Shown here: positions 49,591-58,807 of the stretch, one piece after another
Position numbering within the stretch: position 1 is the stretch's first letter
Layout: the number at the start of each line of letters is the position of its first letter
Source: JALYNX01 sp963749415
GTDB taxonomy: Bacteria; Actinomycetota; Acidimicrobiia; Spongiisociales; ZC4RG35
Direction: 5' to 3'
Length of the DNA: 64,000 bases
Assembly: GCA_963749415.1 (NCBI GenBank)
Contig: CAVVMG010000001.1
Location: 1,736,001 to 1,800,000, forward strand
The notes under the pieces: generated by a model
The model's database searches: none
Told to the model about the DNA's origin: nothing
The model's input: the letters and a program-made list of their open reading frames with translations, nothing else
Made by a program: the position numbers and the translations under genes

Positions 49591-52500
49591 ATGACCGGAG
49601 GACTCAGGGAGAATCAACCCGGCACCGAGAACCGGGTCCGTTTCGTCACTGCGACCACGCTGTTCGACGGTCACGACGCCTCGATCAACATTTTCCGTCG
49701 GATCCTGCAGGCTTCTGGCGCCGAAGTCGTCCACCTCGGGCACAACCGTTCCGGTCTCGACATCGTGGAGGCGGCGATCGAGGAGGATGCACATGCCATC
49801 GCGGTCACCTCATATCAGGGCGGGCACATGGAGTTCTACAGATATCTCCGTGACCTGCTCGTGGAAAGAGGCTCGGGGCACATCAGGTTGTTCGGCGGTG
49901 GCGGAGGCACCATCCTCCCGGTCGAGGCCGAAGAGCTTGCCGACTACGGGGTGACTCGCATCTACTCACCCGATGATGGCCGGGAGATGGGCCTGCAGGG
50001 CATGGTCTCCGACATGATGTCCAGGGCCGATTTCCCGCTCGGGGAGCTTGGAGACGACTTTGACATCAATGGGCTGGACACCGACCAGCCGGCGACAGTG
50101 GCGAGGCTGATCTCGGCCGCCGAGAACTACGGGGAGAAATACGTCGACGTCTTCGAGAAAGTCGAGGCGGCGGCCGTCGCATCGACGGCTCCTGTGATCG
50201 GCGTCACCGGAACGGGAGGCTCGGGCAAGTCCAGCCTTGTCGATGAGCTGTTGCGCCGGCTGCTCCTCGACTTCGAAGACCTCAATGTGGCGATCATCTC
50301 GGTCGACCCCACCAAACGACGTTCCGGAGGGGCTCTGCTCGGCGATCGGATCCGGATGAACTCCCTTCCTCATCCCCGGGCCTACATGCGATCGCTGGCC
50401 ACCCGCCAAGCTAACCTCGCTCTCTCCCCGCACATCCACCGCGCCATCGACGTGGTGAAAGCAGCCGGATTCGACATCGTTCTCCTGGAGACCTCTGGCA
50501 TCGGCCAGTCCGACACCGAGATCGTCGACTTCTCCGATCTCTCGATGTATGTGATGACTCCCGAGTACGGCGCCGCCACCCAGTTGGAGAAGATCGACAT
50601 GCTCGACTTCGCCGACCTGGTGGCGATCAACAAGGCGGACAAGCAGGGCGCCGCCGATGCCCTGCGCGACGTCCGCAAGCAGTACCAGAGGAACCGCCTC
50701 GCCTTCGGGGCCGATGTCGAGGGGCTCCCGGTCTTTCTCACCGTCGCTTCCGACTTCAACGATCCCGGGACGAACCGCTTCTACCGGGCATTCGTCTCCT
50801 CCGTGGGGGAGCACGGCCTCACATTGGAGCCGCGTCACGATCTGCCCCTCACCGACACCGCGAAACAGCACGTGGTTCCTCCAGAGCGGACGCGGTACCT
50901 GGCAGAAGTAGTGGAGGCGGTCCGGGACTACGACCGATGGGCTGCAGAGCAGGCGGAGGCCGCCGATGCCGTGTACCGGCTCGAGGGCGCCGCAGAGGCC
51001 GGGGCGGAGGTCGGCGACCTGATGGCCGAGGCCCGGGAGCGGCTGGATCCCGAGAACCACCGGGCCCTGGACCGCTGGGAGGGAATGGTCGCCGAGTACG
51101 GCGGCACCGAATTCATCTACCACGTCCGGGGCAAGGAAATTCGTGTCCCACTCTCCCATGAGACCCTGAGCCACACCCAGGTCCCGAGAGTTGCGCTGCC
51201 CCGTTACCGATCCCCCGGAGACCGGCTCCGCTGGCTGCTCCAAGAAAACGTCCCCGGACAGTTCCCATACACCGCGGGAGTATTCCCGTTCAAGCGGATG
51301 GAGGAGGACCCGGCCCGGATGTTCGCCGGTGAGGGCCCGGCGGAGCAGACCAATCGCCGCTTCCACTACCTGGCGGCGGACACCCCGGCAAAGCGGCTCT
51401 CCACGGCCTTCGACTCTGTGACGCTCTACGGCGAGGACCCCCACGAGCGGCCCGACATCTATGGGAAGGTGGGGAACTCGGGGGTCTCGATCGCCACCCT
51501 GGACGACGCCAAGAAGCTGTACTCGGGCTTCGACCTCTCCGACCCTGCGACCTCGGTGTCGATGACCATCAACGGCCCGGCGCCGATGATCCTTGCCTTC
51601 TTCCTCAATGCTGCCGTCGACCAGGCGTGTGAGAGCTACATCACCGAGAACGACATGTGGGACGAGATCGGGCAGAAAGTCGCAGCCGTTCTCGACGGTT
51701 CTGAGCCGCCCCGGTACTGGGGGGAGCTCCCCCCGGGCAACGATGGTCTCGGCCTCCGCCTCCTGGGACTGACGGGGGACCAGGTGCTACCGCCCGAGGT
51801 CTACGAGAAGATCCGGGCGGAGACGGTGAGCCGGGTCCGGGGAACGGTCCAGGCCGACATCCTCAAAGAGGACCAGGCGCAGAACACCTGCATCTTTTCC
51901 ACCGAGTTCGCATTGCGGATGATGGGCGACATCCAGCAGTGGTTCGTCGACAACGAGGTCCGCAACTTCTACTCGGTCTCCATCAGCGGCTATCACATGG
52001 CCGAGGCCGGAGCCAACCCGATCACCCAACTCGCCTTCACTCTGGCCAACGGGCTCACCTACGTGGAGAACTACCTGGCGCGGGGGATGGACATCGACAA
52101 ATTCGCGCCCAATCTCTCCTTCTTCTTCTCCAACGGGATCGATGCCGAATATGCAGTGATCGGGCGGGTGGCCCGCCGGATCTGGGCCAAGGCGATCAAG
52201 CACCGATACGGGGGCAACGAGCGGTCCCAGAAGCTGAAGTACCACGTGCAGACCTCGGGGCGTTCGCTTCATGCCCAGGAGATCTCGTTCAACGACATCA
52301 GGACCACGCTGCAAGCCCTCTATGCCATCTACGACAACACCAACAGCCTTCACACCAACGCCTATGACGAGGCGATCACCACCCCCACCGAGGAGTCGGT
52401 GCGCCGGGCGGTGGCGATCCAGCTGATCATCAACCGGGAACTCGGGTTGGCCAAGAACGAGAACCCGCTTCAGGGCAGCTTCATCATCGACGAGCTCACC

Positions 52501-52938
52501 GACCTGGTGGAAGAAGCGGTGCTCCTCGAGTTCGACAGGCTGAGCAGCCGCGGTGGCGTGCTCGGCGCCATGGAGCGTCAGTACCAGAGGACGAAGATCC
52601 AAGAGGAGTCGCTCTATTACGAGCAGGAGAAGGAGGCCGGCCGCTACCCGGTGGTGGGGGTCAACACCTTCATCTCCAAGGAGGGATCGCCGTTCGTGAT
52701 CCCCAAGGAGCTTATCCGCTCCACGGACGCCGACAAGGACCGCCAGATCGCAAATGTCCGTGCCTTCCAGGTGCGCAATCGACCTGACGCCGAGCCGGCC
52801 CTCGCCGAGCTTCAGCAGGTGGCGGTCGCCGGGGGGAACATCTTCGCTCAGCTGATGGAGACGGCCAAGGTCGCCTCACTCGGACAGATGAGCCATGCCC
52901 TGTACCAGGTTGGTGGCCGCTACCGACGGAACATGTAG
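49591..52938 (+). CDS. icmF: Fused isobutyryl-CoA mutase IcmF
   Basis: 1115 aa coenzyme-B12 enzyme interconverting isobutyryl-CoA and butyryl-CoA (or pivalyl/isovaleryl-CoA). Domains in order: B12-binding (about 15-150; base-off ligand in LFDGHDASINIFRRIL, His28; LFGGGGGTILP), MeaB-like G-protein chaperone (about 170-430; Walker A GVTGTGGSGKSS near 204-215; NKADKQGAADAL), linker, and the mutase barrel (about 570-1115; FPYTAGVFPFKR, YHVQTSGRSLHAQEISFNDIRTT, SLHTNAYDEAITTPTEESVRRA, NPLQGSFIIDELTDLVEEA). All domains look intact and full length. It stands alone, without acyl-CoA dehydrogenase neighbours. Confidence 0.95.
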   Translation: MTGGLRENQPGTENRVRFVTATTLFDGHDASINIFRRILQASGAEVVHLGHNRSGLDIVEAAIEEDAHAIAVTSYQGGHMEFYRYLRDLLVERGSGHIRLFGGGGGTILPVEAEELADYGVTRIYSPDDGREMGLQGMVSDMMSRADFPLGELGDDFDINGLDTDQPATVARLISAAENYGEKYVDVFEKVEAAAVASTAPVIGVTGTGGSGKSSLVDELLRRLLLDFEDLNVAIISVDPTKRRSGGALLGDRIRMNSLPHPRAYMRSLATRQANLALSPHIHRAIDVVKAAGFDIVLLETSGIGQSDTEIVDFSDLSMYVMTPEYGAATQLEKIDMLDFADLVAINKADKQGAADALRDVRKQYQRNRLAFGADVEGLPVFLTVASDFNDPGTNRFYRAFVSSVGEHGLTLEPRHDLPLTDTAKQHVVPPERTRYLAEVVEAVRDYDRWAAEQAEAADAVYRLEGAAEAGAEVGDLMAEARERLDPENHRALDRWEGMVAEYGGTEFIYHVRGKEIRVPLSHETLSHTQVPRVALPRYRSPGDRLRWLLQENVPGQFPYTAGVFPFKRMEEDPARMFAGEGPAEQTNRRFHYLAADTPAKRLSTAFDSVTLYGEDPHERPDIYGKVGNSGVSIATLDDAKKLYSGFDLSDPATSVSMTINGPAPMILAFFLNAAVDQACESYITENDMWDEIGQKVAAVLDGSEPPRYWGELPPGNDGLGLRLLGLTGDQVLPPEVYEKIRAETVSRVRGTVQADILKEDQAQNTCIFSTEFALRMMGDIQQWFVDNEVRNFYSVSISGYHMAEAGANPITQLAFTLANGLTYVENYLARGMDIDKFAPNLSFFFSNGIDAEYAVIGRVARRIWAKAIKHRYGGNERSQKLKYHVQTSGRSLHAQEISFNDIRTTLQALYAIYDNTNSLHTNAYDEAITTPTEESVRRAVAIQLIINRELGLAKNENPLQGSFIIDELTDLVEEAVLLEFDRLSSRGGVLGAMERQYQRTKIQEESLYYEQEKEAGRYPVVGVNTFISKEGSPFVIPKELIRSTDADKDRQIANVRAFQVRNRPDAEPALAELQQVAVAGGNIFAQLMETAKVASLGQMSHALYQVGGRYRRNM

Positions 52939-52951
52939 GTTTTCCGCCTCG

Positions 52952-53314
52952 TCACATGGGCAGCGGAGCCTGGTGGAGCCCGAATGGGGATCCCTGGTCG
53001 TCCTTGCACATCTTGAAGCGGCCAAACAGGGCGATCGATTCGGCATCACCCTCCACGTCCACGTCATCGACGGTCCCCCCCAACTCGTGCACCCTCTCCA
53101 CCGCGGCGTCGATGTCGTCGACTCTGAAGAAGAGATACGGCGCCGCACCGCGGTCGTTTCCGTGGATGCCGCCACCGACGTTGGGAATCGAAACGACGTA
53201 GCCGCCGCCACTGGGGCCAGTCTCGAATTTCCAGCCGAATAGGCCCTCATAGAAGACACGGCCTCGTTCTACGTCGTCCACACCGAACTCCACGAAGGCC
53301 AGTTCTCCCGACAA
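52952..53314 (-). CDS. VOC (glyoxalase/bleomycin-resistance fold) family protein
   Basis: 120 aa, paired beta-alpha-beta-beta-beta units: AFVEFGVDDVERGRVFYEGLFGWKFETGPSGGGYVVSI and YLFFRVDDIDAAVERVHELGGTVDDV, ending DDQGSPFGLHQ. Substrate unknown; members include glyoxalases and drug-binding proteins. TTG start with AGGAG 6 nt upstream. Divergent from the MFS gene, sharing the 86-bp control region that holds the TetR-type operator. Confidence 0.82.
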   Translation of the reverse strand: MSGELAFVEFGVDDVERGRVFYEGLFGWKFETGPSGGGYVVSIPNVGGGIHGNDRGAAPYLFFRVDDIDAAVERVHELGGTVDDVDVEGDAESIALFGRFKMCKDDQGSPFGLHQAPLPM

Positions 53315-53354
53315 ATGGTCTCCTTTCGCCGGACGGCCACCATACCGGGCGGTG

Positions 53355-53379
53355 TGATACGATACTGTTCAGTGTCGTA
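53355..53379. promoter_or_regulatory. TetR-type operator over the MFS promoter
   Basis: Inverted repeat with half-sites TACGATACT (53358-53366) and AGTGTCGTA (53371-53379), 4-nt spacer, 8 of 9 positions symmetric. TGA just before it makes TGATACGAT, an extended -10 element, so a bound repressor would block the MFS promoter. Size and symmetry fit a TetR dimer site; the TetR gene directly follows the MFS gene. It may also influence the divergent VOC gene. Confidence 0.7.
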
Positions 53380-53400
53380 ATTGATTCGAAAGGGTCGGAC

Positions 53401-54957
53401 ATGGACGCGGAGACCATTTACCGGAGACGCTGGGCCACCCTCGGCGTGCTCTCCCTGAGCCTGGTCATTATCGGGCTCGACAACACCATCCTCAATGTGG
53501 CGCTGCCCACTCTGGTCCGGGAACTGGGCGCCACCCAGAGCCAGCTGCAATGGATGGTCGACGCCTACATCCTGGTGTTCGCGGGGCTGCTGCTCACCAT
53601 GGGTGCCCTGGGCGATCGCTACGGCAGAAAGCTGGCATTGACCATAGGTCTGGTTCTCTTCGGGCTGAGCTCGGTGGCTGCAGCCTTCGCCGACTCGGCC
53701 AATGCGCTGATCGCAGCGCGGGCTGTGATGGGGATAGGCGGGGCGCTGATCATGCCCGCCACCCTTTCCATAATCACCAACGTCTTCTCCGGACCGGAAC
53801 GAGGGCGGGCCATCGCGGCGTGGGCTGCTGTGGCCGGTCTGGGAATCGTCCTCGGACCGGTGCTCGGCGGTTGGCTACTGGAGAACTTCTGGTGGGGCTC
53901 GGTCTTCCTCATCAACGTTTTCGTGGTGGCGGCCGCGATCATTCTCGGGTTCTTCCTGATCCCGGAGTCGAAGGACCCGGCGGCCACCCCCCTCGACCCG
54001 GTCGGTGCCGTGCTCTCGATCGTCGGGTTGGTTGCCTTGGTCTACGCCATCATCGAAGCACCGAGCAGGGGCTGGGCCGACCCGGTGGTCCTCGCTGGGT
54101 TCGTCTTGGCCGCCATCCTGTTGACGGTGTTCCTCTGGTGGGAGTCTCGGACCGAGCACCCGATGCTGCAGCTCTCGTTCTTCGAGAATCCCAGGTTCAG
54201 CGCAGCCAGCATCGCCATCACTCTCGTGTTCTTCGCCATGTTCGGCACCGTGTTCCTGAACACCCAGTACCTCCAGTTCGTCCTGGGCTTTTCGCCTTTG
54301 GAGGCCGGTTTCAGGGTGATGCCGGTGGCCACCATGATCGTGGCTGCCCCGCTTTCTGCCCGCTTCGCGGAGCGCTTTGGCACGAAACGGGTGGTGACCA
54401 CCGGGCTGGTGATCGTGGCAGTGGCGATGTCGATCCTGGCAACGATCACTGTCGATACCGGATATGGAAGGGTGGCCATTGCTCTGATGATCCTCGGTGC
54501 TGGCATGGGTACGGCCATGGCACCGGCTACCGAGTCGATCATGGGCTCGCTTCCGCTCGCCAAGGCAGGGGTGGGGTCGGCGATGAACGACACCACGCGC
54601 CAGATTGGTGGAGCCCTTGGGGTGGCGATCCTCGGCAGCATCCTGGCCTCCGCCTACGGCAGCACCATGGCACCGGTGGTGACCAACCTGCCCCCCGAGG
54701 CGGCAGCCGTCGCCGGGGATTCGATCGGCGGGGCAGCTGCAGTGGCATCCCAACTCGGTGAAGCCGGAGCGGCTCTGATGGATGCGGCGAGTGCGGCCTT
54801 CATCGGTGGCATGGAATCGGCGGTCTGGGTGGCAGCCGGAGTGGCGCTGCTCGGGGCCCTGGTCACGTTCCTATGGCTCCCGGCCCGGGGCGCCGACCAC
54901 GAGATGGCCCTCGCTGCTCCCGAGGAAGAGCCGAGCGGGCAGCCTGGTGACCGCTGA
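53401..54957 (+). CDS. MFS exporter, DHA2 (14-helix) drug:proton antiporter family
   Basis: 518 aa, 14 membrane helices expected. N-terminal RRRWATLGVLSLSLVIIGLDNTILNVALPTLVRELG (DHA2 motif D1), motif A GALGDRYGRKLAL, motif C-like GLGIVLGPVLGGWLLENFWWGSVFLINV, then MFGTVFLNTQYLQFVLGFSPLEAGFRVMPVA. Similar proteins export dyes, antiseptics and antibiotics. The substrate is unknown. Gene overlaps the TetR gene by 11 bp; regulated through the operator upstream. Confidence 0.92.
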   Translation: MDAETIYRRRWATLGVLSLSLVIIGLDNTILNVALPTLVRELGATQSQLQWMVDAYILVFAGLLLTMGALGDRYGRKLALTIGLVLFGLSSVAAAFADSANALIAARAVMGIGGALIMPATLSIITNVFSGPERGRAIAAWAAVAGLGIVLGPVLGGWLLENFWWGSVFLINVFVVAAAIILGFFLIPESKDPAATPLDPVGAVLSIVGLVALVYAIIEAPSRGWADPVVLAGFVLAAILLTVFLWWESRTEHPMLQLSFFENPRFSAASIAITLVFFAMFGTVFLNTQYLQFVLGFSPLEAGFRVMPVATMIVAAPLSARFAERFGTKRVVTTGLVIVAVAMSILATITVDTGYGRVAIALMILGAGMGTAMAPATESIMGSLPLAKAGVGSAMNDTTRQIGGALGVAILGSILASAYGSTMAPVVTNLPPEAAAVAGDSIGGAAAVASQLGEAGAALMDAASAAFIGGMESAVWVAAGVALLGALVTFLWLPARGADHEMALAAPEEEPSGQPGDR

Positions 54958-55546
54958 CGTCACGAAGTCTCGGGGCCGCCCCCGCGATGCCTCGGTGTCG
55001 CCGGCGATCATGGATGCCGCCTTGCAACTCGTCGAGGAACTCGGCCTCGGAGCGGTGGGCATCGACGCGATCGCCACGCGGGCAGGGGTGAGCAAAGCCA
55101 CGATCTACCGGCGCTGGGGCTCCAAGGAGGAGCTGGTGGTCGACGCGGTCGTCAACCTGGTGTCGACAGTCCACCTGGAACGGAGCGGTGATCTCCGGGC
55201 AGACCTGGTCACGACCCTGAAGCGGCTGCGAGCTTTCATGTCGCAGTTCCGTGGCGGTTCGATCTTCCCCTGGCTGGTGGGCGAGGTCGCCGCGGGATCA
55301 GAACTGGGGCGGCGCTACGCCGAGACAGTGATCCTTCCCCGTCGGCGGGCGCTGGCGGCCATGCTGGTGGAGGCTCGGGAGCGTGGAGAGCTGCGCCCCG
55401 ATCTCGACATCGAGGTGGCCGTCGACATGTTCACCGGACCGGTCATCCTCCGGAAGTTGTTCGGTCCGATGTTGTCCGATGACCCGGACTGGGAGGAGCA
55501 GGTCGTGGACGGTCTGCTCCGAGGTTGGCGCGCCGGCTCCAGCTGA
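54947..55546 (+). CDS. TetR/AcrR family transcriptional regulator
   Basis: 199 aa. N-terminal DNA-binding domain: SRGRPRDASVSPAIMDAALQLVEELGLGAVGIDAIATRAGVSKATIYRRWGSKEELVVDAV, the classical TetR helix-turn-helix. C-terminal ligand domain resembles TetR_C_11/16-type (FPWLVGEVAAGSELGRRYAETVILPRRRALAAMLVEARERGEL). GTG start inside the end of the MFS gene; co-transcribed with it, giving autoregulation through the operator at 53358-53379. Confidence 0.9.
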   Translation: MTADVTKSRGRPRDASVSPAIMDAALQLVEELGLGAVGIDAIATRAGVSKATIYRRWGSKEELVVDAVVNLVSTVHLERSGDLRADLVTTLKRLRAFMSQFRGGSIFPWLVGEVAAGSELGRRYAETVILPRRRALAAMLVEARERGELRPDLDIEVAVDMFTGPVILRKLFGPMLSDDPDWEEQVVDGLLRGWRAGSS

Positions 55547-55548
55547 GG

Positions 55549-56796
55549 TCAGTGACGACCGCGGCGCTGGGCGGCTCTGGCGTGAGCCTCGAGGCCCTCG
55601 ATCCTGGCGAGGAGCGCCGTGTCCTCGATCAACCCTGTCGGGTCGTCGAGACGGGACCAGGTCGGGGAGCGGAGAAAGGTCATCACCGAGAGCCCGGACT
55701 GAAAACGGGCCCCGGCCCCGGTAGGGAGGACGTGGTTGGGGCCCACGCCGTAGTCGGCGAACACCTCGGCACTGTTGCCCCCGATGAACACCGACCCGTA
55801 GTTCCTCAGCTCTGCGAGTAATGCTTCGGGTTCGACGACATGGAGTGCCAGGTGCTCGGGGGCGATCCGGTCCGATGCGGTTGTCGCGTCAGTCAATGTC
55901 TTCACGGCCATCGCGAACCCATTCCGCAGTGCCTCCCGCGCCACCTTCGAAGTGGGTAGGTCCCTGAGCTGACTCGTGAGGTGTTCTTCGACGCGTGTGA
56001 TCAACAATTGGCTCGTGGAGACCAGCATCGGCACCGCGTCCGTGTCGTGCTCCGCCTGGGCGAGCAGGTCCGCAGCCACCAAGGCGGGGTCGGCATGCTT
56101 GTCGGCGATCACCAGGATCTCGCTGGGCCCGGCCAGTCCATCGATGCCCACCTCTCCAAACAGGAGCTTCTTGGCAGCAGTGACGTACTTGTTGCCCGGC
56201 CCCACGATCAGGTCGCAGGGTGGCGACACCGAACCGAAGGCGAGAGCGGCGATCGCATGGGCTCCTCCGATCCGAAGCAACCCGTCTGCTCCCGCCACGG
56301 ACGCCGCGGCCAGAGTCACGTCGGTGGGTTTTGGCGACGCGACCCACACGGTCTCGACACCGGCGACCTTCGCCGGCACCACTGTCATCAACACCGATGA
56401 CGGGAGCGGGTACCGGCCTCCGGGGGCATAGGCACCCACGGTCTCCACCGGCAGCCATTGATGTCCGGCGCGGCCGCCCTCCACCGCGACGTCGATGTCA
56501 ACCAGCGCATCTCGCTGCGCCTGGGCGAATACCCGGATTCTCCCTGCTACCCGATCCAGGACCTGACGCTGCTCGATGGGGATACGGTCACGCGCTTCTT
56601 CGAGGCCATCTCTTTGGATGACGATCGGATCGCCAGGTTCGAGACCGTCGTACACCTCGGCGTGCTTGCGGAGGGCGCCCTCGCCGATGGCTTCGATGTC
56701 TCGCATGATGTGATCGGCGATCAAGAGCGTGTCGCGATCGACGGGAGATCGAGCTCGGCTCGATACACGATCGATCCGGCGCAGCAATGAGGTCAT
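55549..56796 (-). CDS. hisD: Histidinol dehydrogenase
   Basis: 415 aa. Last two oxidations of histidine synthesis, histidinol to histidine. Seen: ETVGAYAPGGRYPLPSSVLMTVVPAKVAGV, GADGLLRIGGAHAIAALAFG, LIVGPGNKYVTAAKKLLFG, IDGLAGPSEILVIADKHADPALVAADLLAQAEHD, IAPEHLALHV, GSVFIGGNSAEVFADYGVGPNHVLPT (Zn and substrate residues). Last gene of the his operon, overlapping hisA-hisI-hisE by 4 bp. Adjacent placement after a HisIE-type segment recalls yeast HIS4, where HisI-HisE-HisD are one protein. Confidence 0.95.
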   Translation of the reverse strand: MTSLLRRIDRVSSRARSPVDRDTLLIADHIMRDIEAIGEGALRKHAEVYDGLEPGDPIVIQRDGLEEARDRIPIEQRQVLDRVAGRIRVFAQAQRDALVDIDVAVEGGRAGHQWLPVETVGAYAPGGRYPLPSSVLMTVVPAKVAGVETVWVASPKPTDVTLAAASVAGADGLLRIGGAHAIAALAFGSVSPPCDLIVGPGNKYVTAAKKLLFGEVGIDGLAGPSEILVIADKHADPALVAADLLAQAEHDTDAVPMLVSTSQLLITRVEEHLTSQLRDLPTSKVAREALRNGFAMAVKTLTDATTASDRIAPEHLALHVVEPEALLAELRNYGSVFIGGNSAEVFADYGVGPNHVLPTGAGARFQSGLSVMTFLRSPTWSRLDDPTGLIEDTALLARIEGLEAHARAAQRRGRH

Positions 56797-58055
56797 CGGT
56801 CTTCCTTCGCCAGCATCGGGCGTCTGGTAACCCGAAGCGCTCTGCGATCGAGTTCGGCTTCGACATCGGCCAACGACACACCAGAGGCTGCCGCCTTCAC
56901 CAGGAGGAAGTAGGCGAGGTCGGCGGCCTCGGAGATCACCTGGTCGACACCATTTGCCTTCGCCAGCTCTTCGGCTTCCTCCACCAATTTGGCCGCCAAC
57001 AGCGCCCGGTCATCGACAAGGCGGACAGTGTTGGAGTCTGCGTCCCGGCTCACCAACAGCCCCTGGACCCGTCGCTGGAGGCGGGCCAGGCCCCGGTCGT
57101 CGCCCCAACAGCTCCGGTCGCCGGTGTGGCAGAAGCCCGGCCCGTGCTGTCGCACCGTGAACCGAAGCGCGTCGCGATCACAGTCGACGTCGACCCGCAG
57201 CAGTTCCTGGGTCGCCCCCGATGTCTCTCCCTTCTCCCAGATCCCTCGGGACCGACTCTGATAGACGCCACGCCGCTCGTCGAGAGCCCGGCCCAGACTC
57301 TCGGCACTGGACCACACCAAACCGAGGGCGCTGCCGGCCTCGTCGACGACCACGGTCGGCCATAGGCCATCAATGCGATCGGAGCGAAGTACGGAAGCAA
57401 CCGCATCCCCCAGTGTCAGCCCGTCCGTGTAGAGGGCCATCCCCACCTGCGCGTCGGCACCCAGGATGTCGAGATCGGCGATTTCGGATGCCGAGGTGAT
57501 CCCACCGGCAATCGTGACCCGGGCCGAGCCGGCCGCACCGATCACCTCTCGAGCCTGATCGAGGTCGGTCCCCTGGAGCCGGCCCTCGCGCTCCACGAAA
57601 GTGACCAGGAAGCCGCCGCAAAGGCCCGCGAGCTCGCGCAAGCGCTCGAGGACGGTCGCCCCGGTGGATATCCGCCATCCATGGCTGAGGACGATCCCAT
57701 CCCTTGAGTCGAGGGCGACGATCACCCGGTCGGTGGGAAGCGCAGCCAGGAGATCCGGGTCGGCGGCAGTGCCGATGATGATTCGCTCCGCCCCGTCGTC
57801 GAGCCAGCCGATGGCGGTATCGAGGTCCCTGATCCCACCGCCGACCCGAACCCTGCCCCGCCGGCACAACTCCTGGATGAGGTGGCGGTTGTCACCTTCG
57901 CCCCGGGCGGCGTCGATATCGATGACCGCAACCTCGCCCGCGACCGAGAACTTCTCGAACAGCGGGACGGGATCGCCGGCTTCGATGGCCAGAGTCTCGC
58001 CGCCGATCAGCTGCACGGCCTGACCCCGGGAGATGTCGATCGAGGGGATGATCAT
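56793..58055 (-). CDS. Trifunctional HisA-HisI-HisE fusion
   Basis: 420 aa carrying three pathway activities. Residues 1 to about 230: HisA-type (ProFAR isomerase) barrel, MIIPSIDISRGQAVQLIGG, VIDIDAARGEGDN, RVGGGIRDLDTA, TIAGGITSASEIADL. About 232-330: HisI (PR-AMP cyclohydrolase), GLVWSSAESLGRALDERRGVYQSRSRGIWEKGETSGATQELLRVDVDCDRDALRFTVRQ, then the metal Cys in GFCHTGDRSCWG. About 335-420: HisE (PR-ATP pyrophosphatase), RLVDDRALLAAKLVEEAEELAKANGV, SEAADLAYFLLVKAAASGVSLADVEAELDRRALRVTRR, which resembles the eukaryotic HisE form. The ATG overlaps the hisF stop. One continuous frame without stop. Confidence 0.93.
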   Translation of the reverse strand: MIIPSIDISRGQAVQLIGGETLAIEAGDPVPLFEKFSVAGEVAVIDIDAARGEGDNRHLIQELCRRGRVRVGGGIRDLDTAIGWLDDGAERIIIGTAADPDLLAALPTDRVIVALDSRDGIVLSHGWRISTGATVLERLRELAGLCGGFLVTFVEREGRLQGTDLDQAREVIGAAGSARVTIAGGITSASEIADLDILGADAQVGMALYTDGLTLGDAVASVLRSDRIDGLWPTVVVDEAGSALGLVWSSAESLGRALDERRGVYQSRSRGIWEKGETSGATQELLRVDVDCDRDALRFTVRQHGPGFCHTGDRSCWGDDRGLARLQRRVQGLLVSRDADSNTVRLVDDRALLAAKLVEEAEELAKANGVDQVISEAADLAYFLLVKAAASGVSLADVEAELDRRALRVTRRPMLAKEDR

Positions 58056-58807
58056 GGCCGCACCAGCACATCCGCCGCGGCCAGGGAGCGCTTGAGGTCG
58101 GCGACCGTGGTGTCGCCATCGTGGAGGATCGAGGCGATCAGGGCTGCCGAGGCGCCGGCCCCGAGCGCTTCGACCAGGTGCCGTGCCTCGTTGGCGCCTC
58201 CGGAGGCGATGACCGGAACCGAAACCGACCCTGCGATGGCGCTGATCAGCTCGAGGTCGTAGCCATCCCTGGTTCCGTCCCGATCCCAGCTGGTGAGCAG
58301 GATCTCGCCGGCACCCTCGCCGACTGCCGTAGCGCACCAATCGGCGACGTCGATGCCGGTCCGTTTCCGTCCACTCTCCACCACGACCTCCCACCCCGAC
58401 CCGGTGGCCGCGGCGTCGACGGCGACCACCGTGCACTGCGACCCGAACCGCTCGGCGATCTCATTGACCAGATCGGGGCGTGCCACCGCTGCGGTGTTCA
58501 CGCCGACCTTGTCGGCCCCGGCCTCGAGGAGGCGGGCGGCGTCGTCTACCTCGCGCACCCCACCGCCGACGGTGAGCGGGATCGAGAGGACCGATCGCAC
58601 CCCTCGCACCGTCCCCACGCCATGGCCTCGACCCTCAGGTGTCGCCGAGACGTCGAGGAGGACGATCTCGTCAGCACCCTGTTCCTCGTAGAGAGCAGCG
58701 CTCTCCGTTGGATCTCCCGCATCGCGCAGTTCCTGGAACCGGATCCCCTTGACCACCCGGCCGTCCTTGATGTCGAGGCAGGGAATGACACGGGCGGCCA
58801 GGCTCAT
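58052..58807 (-). CDS. hisF: Imidazole glycerol phosphate synthase cyclase subunit HisF
   Basis: 251 aa TIM barrel; uses ammonia from HisH to make IGP and AICAR. Seen: AARVIPCLDIKDGRVVKGIRFQELRDAGDP (catalytic Asp in CLDI), ADEIVLLDVSATPEGRG, IPLTVGGGVREVDDAARLLEAGADKVGVNTAAV, ILLTSWDRDGTRDGYDLELI (second catalytic Asp), VPVIASGGANEARHL. ATG overlaps the hisH stop by 4 bp. The longer frame upstream is a shadow. Confidence 0.96.
   Translation of the reverse strand: MSLAARVIPCLDIKDGRVVKGIRFQELRDAGDPTESAALYEEQGADEIVLLDVSATPEGRGHGVGTVRGVRSVLSIPLTVGGGVREVDDAARLLEAGADKVGVNTAAVARPDLVNEIAERFGSQCTVVAVDAAATGSGWEVVVESGRKRTGIDVADWCATAVGEGAGEILLTSWDRDGTRDGYDLELISAIAGSVSVPVIASGGANEARHLVEALGAGASAALIASILHDGDTTVADLKRSLAAADVLVRP

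Noticed and set aside
49966..51444. 492-residue minus-strand frame inside icmF
   Set aside because: Antisense of the B12 and GTPase domains of icmF; no motif of its own.
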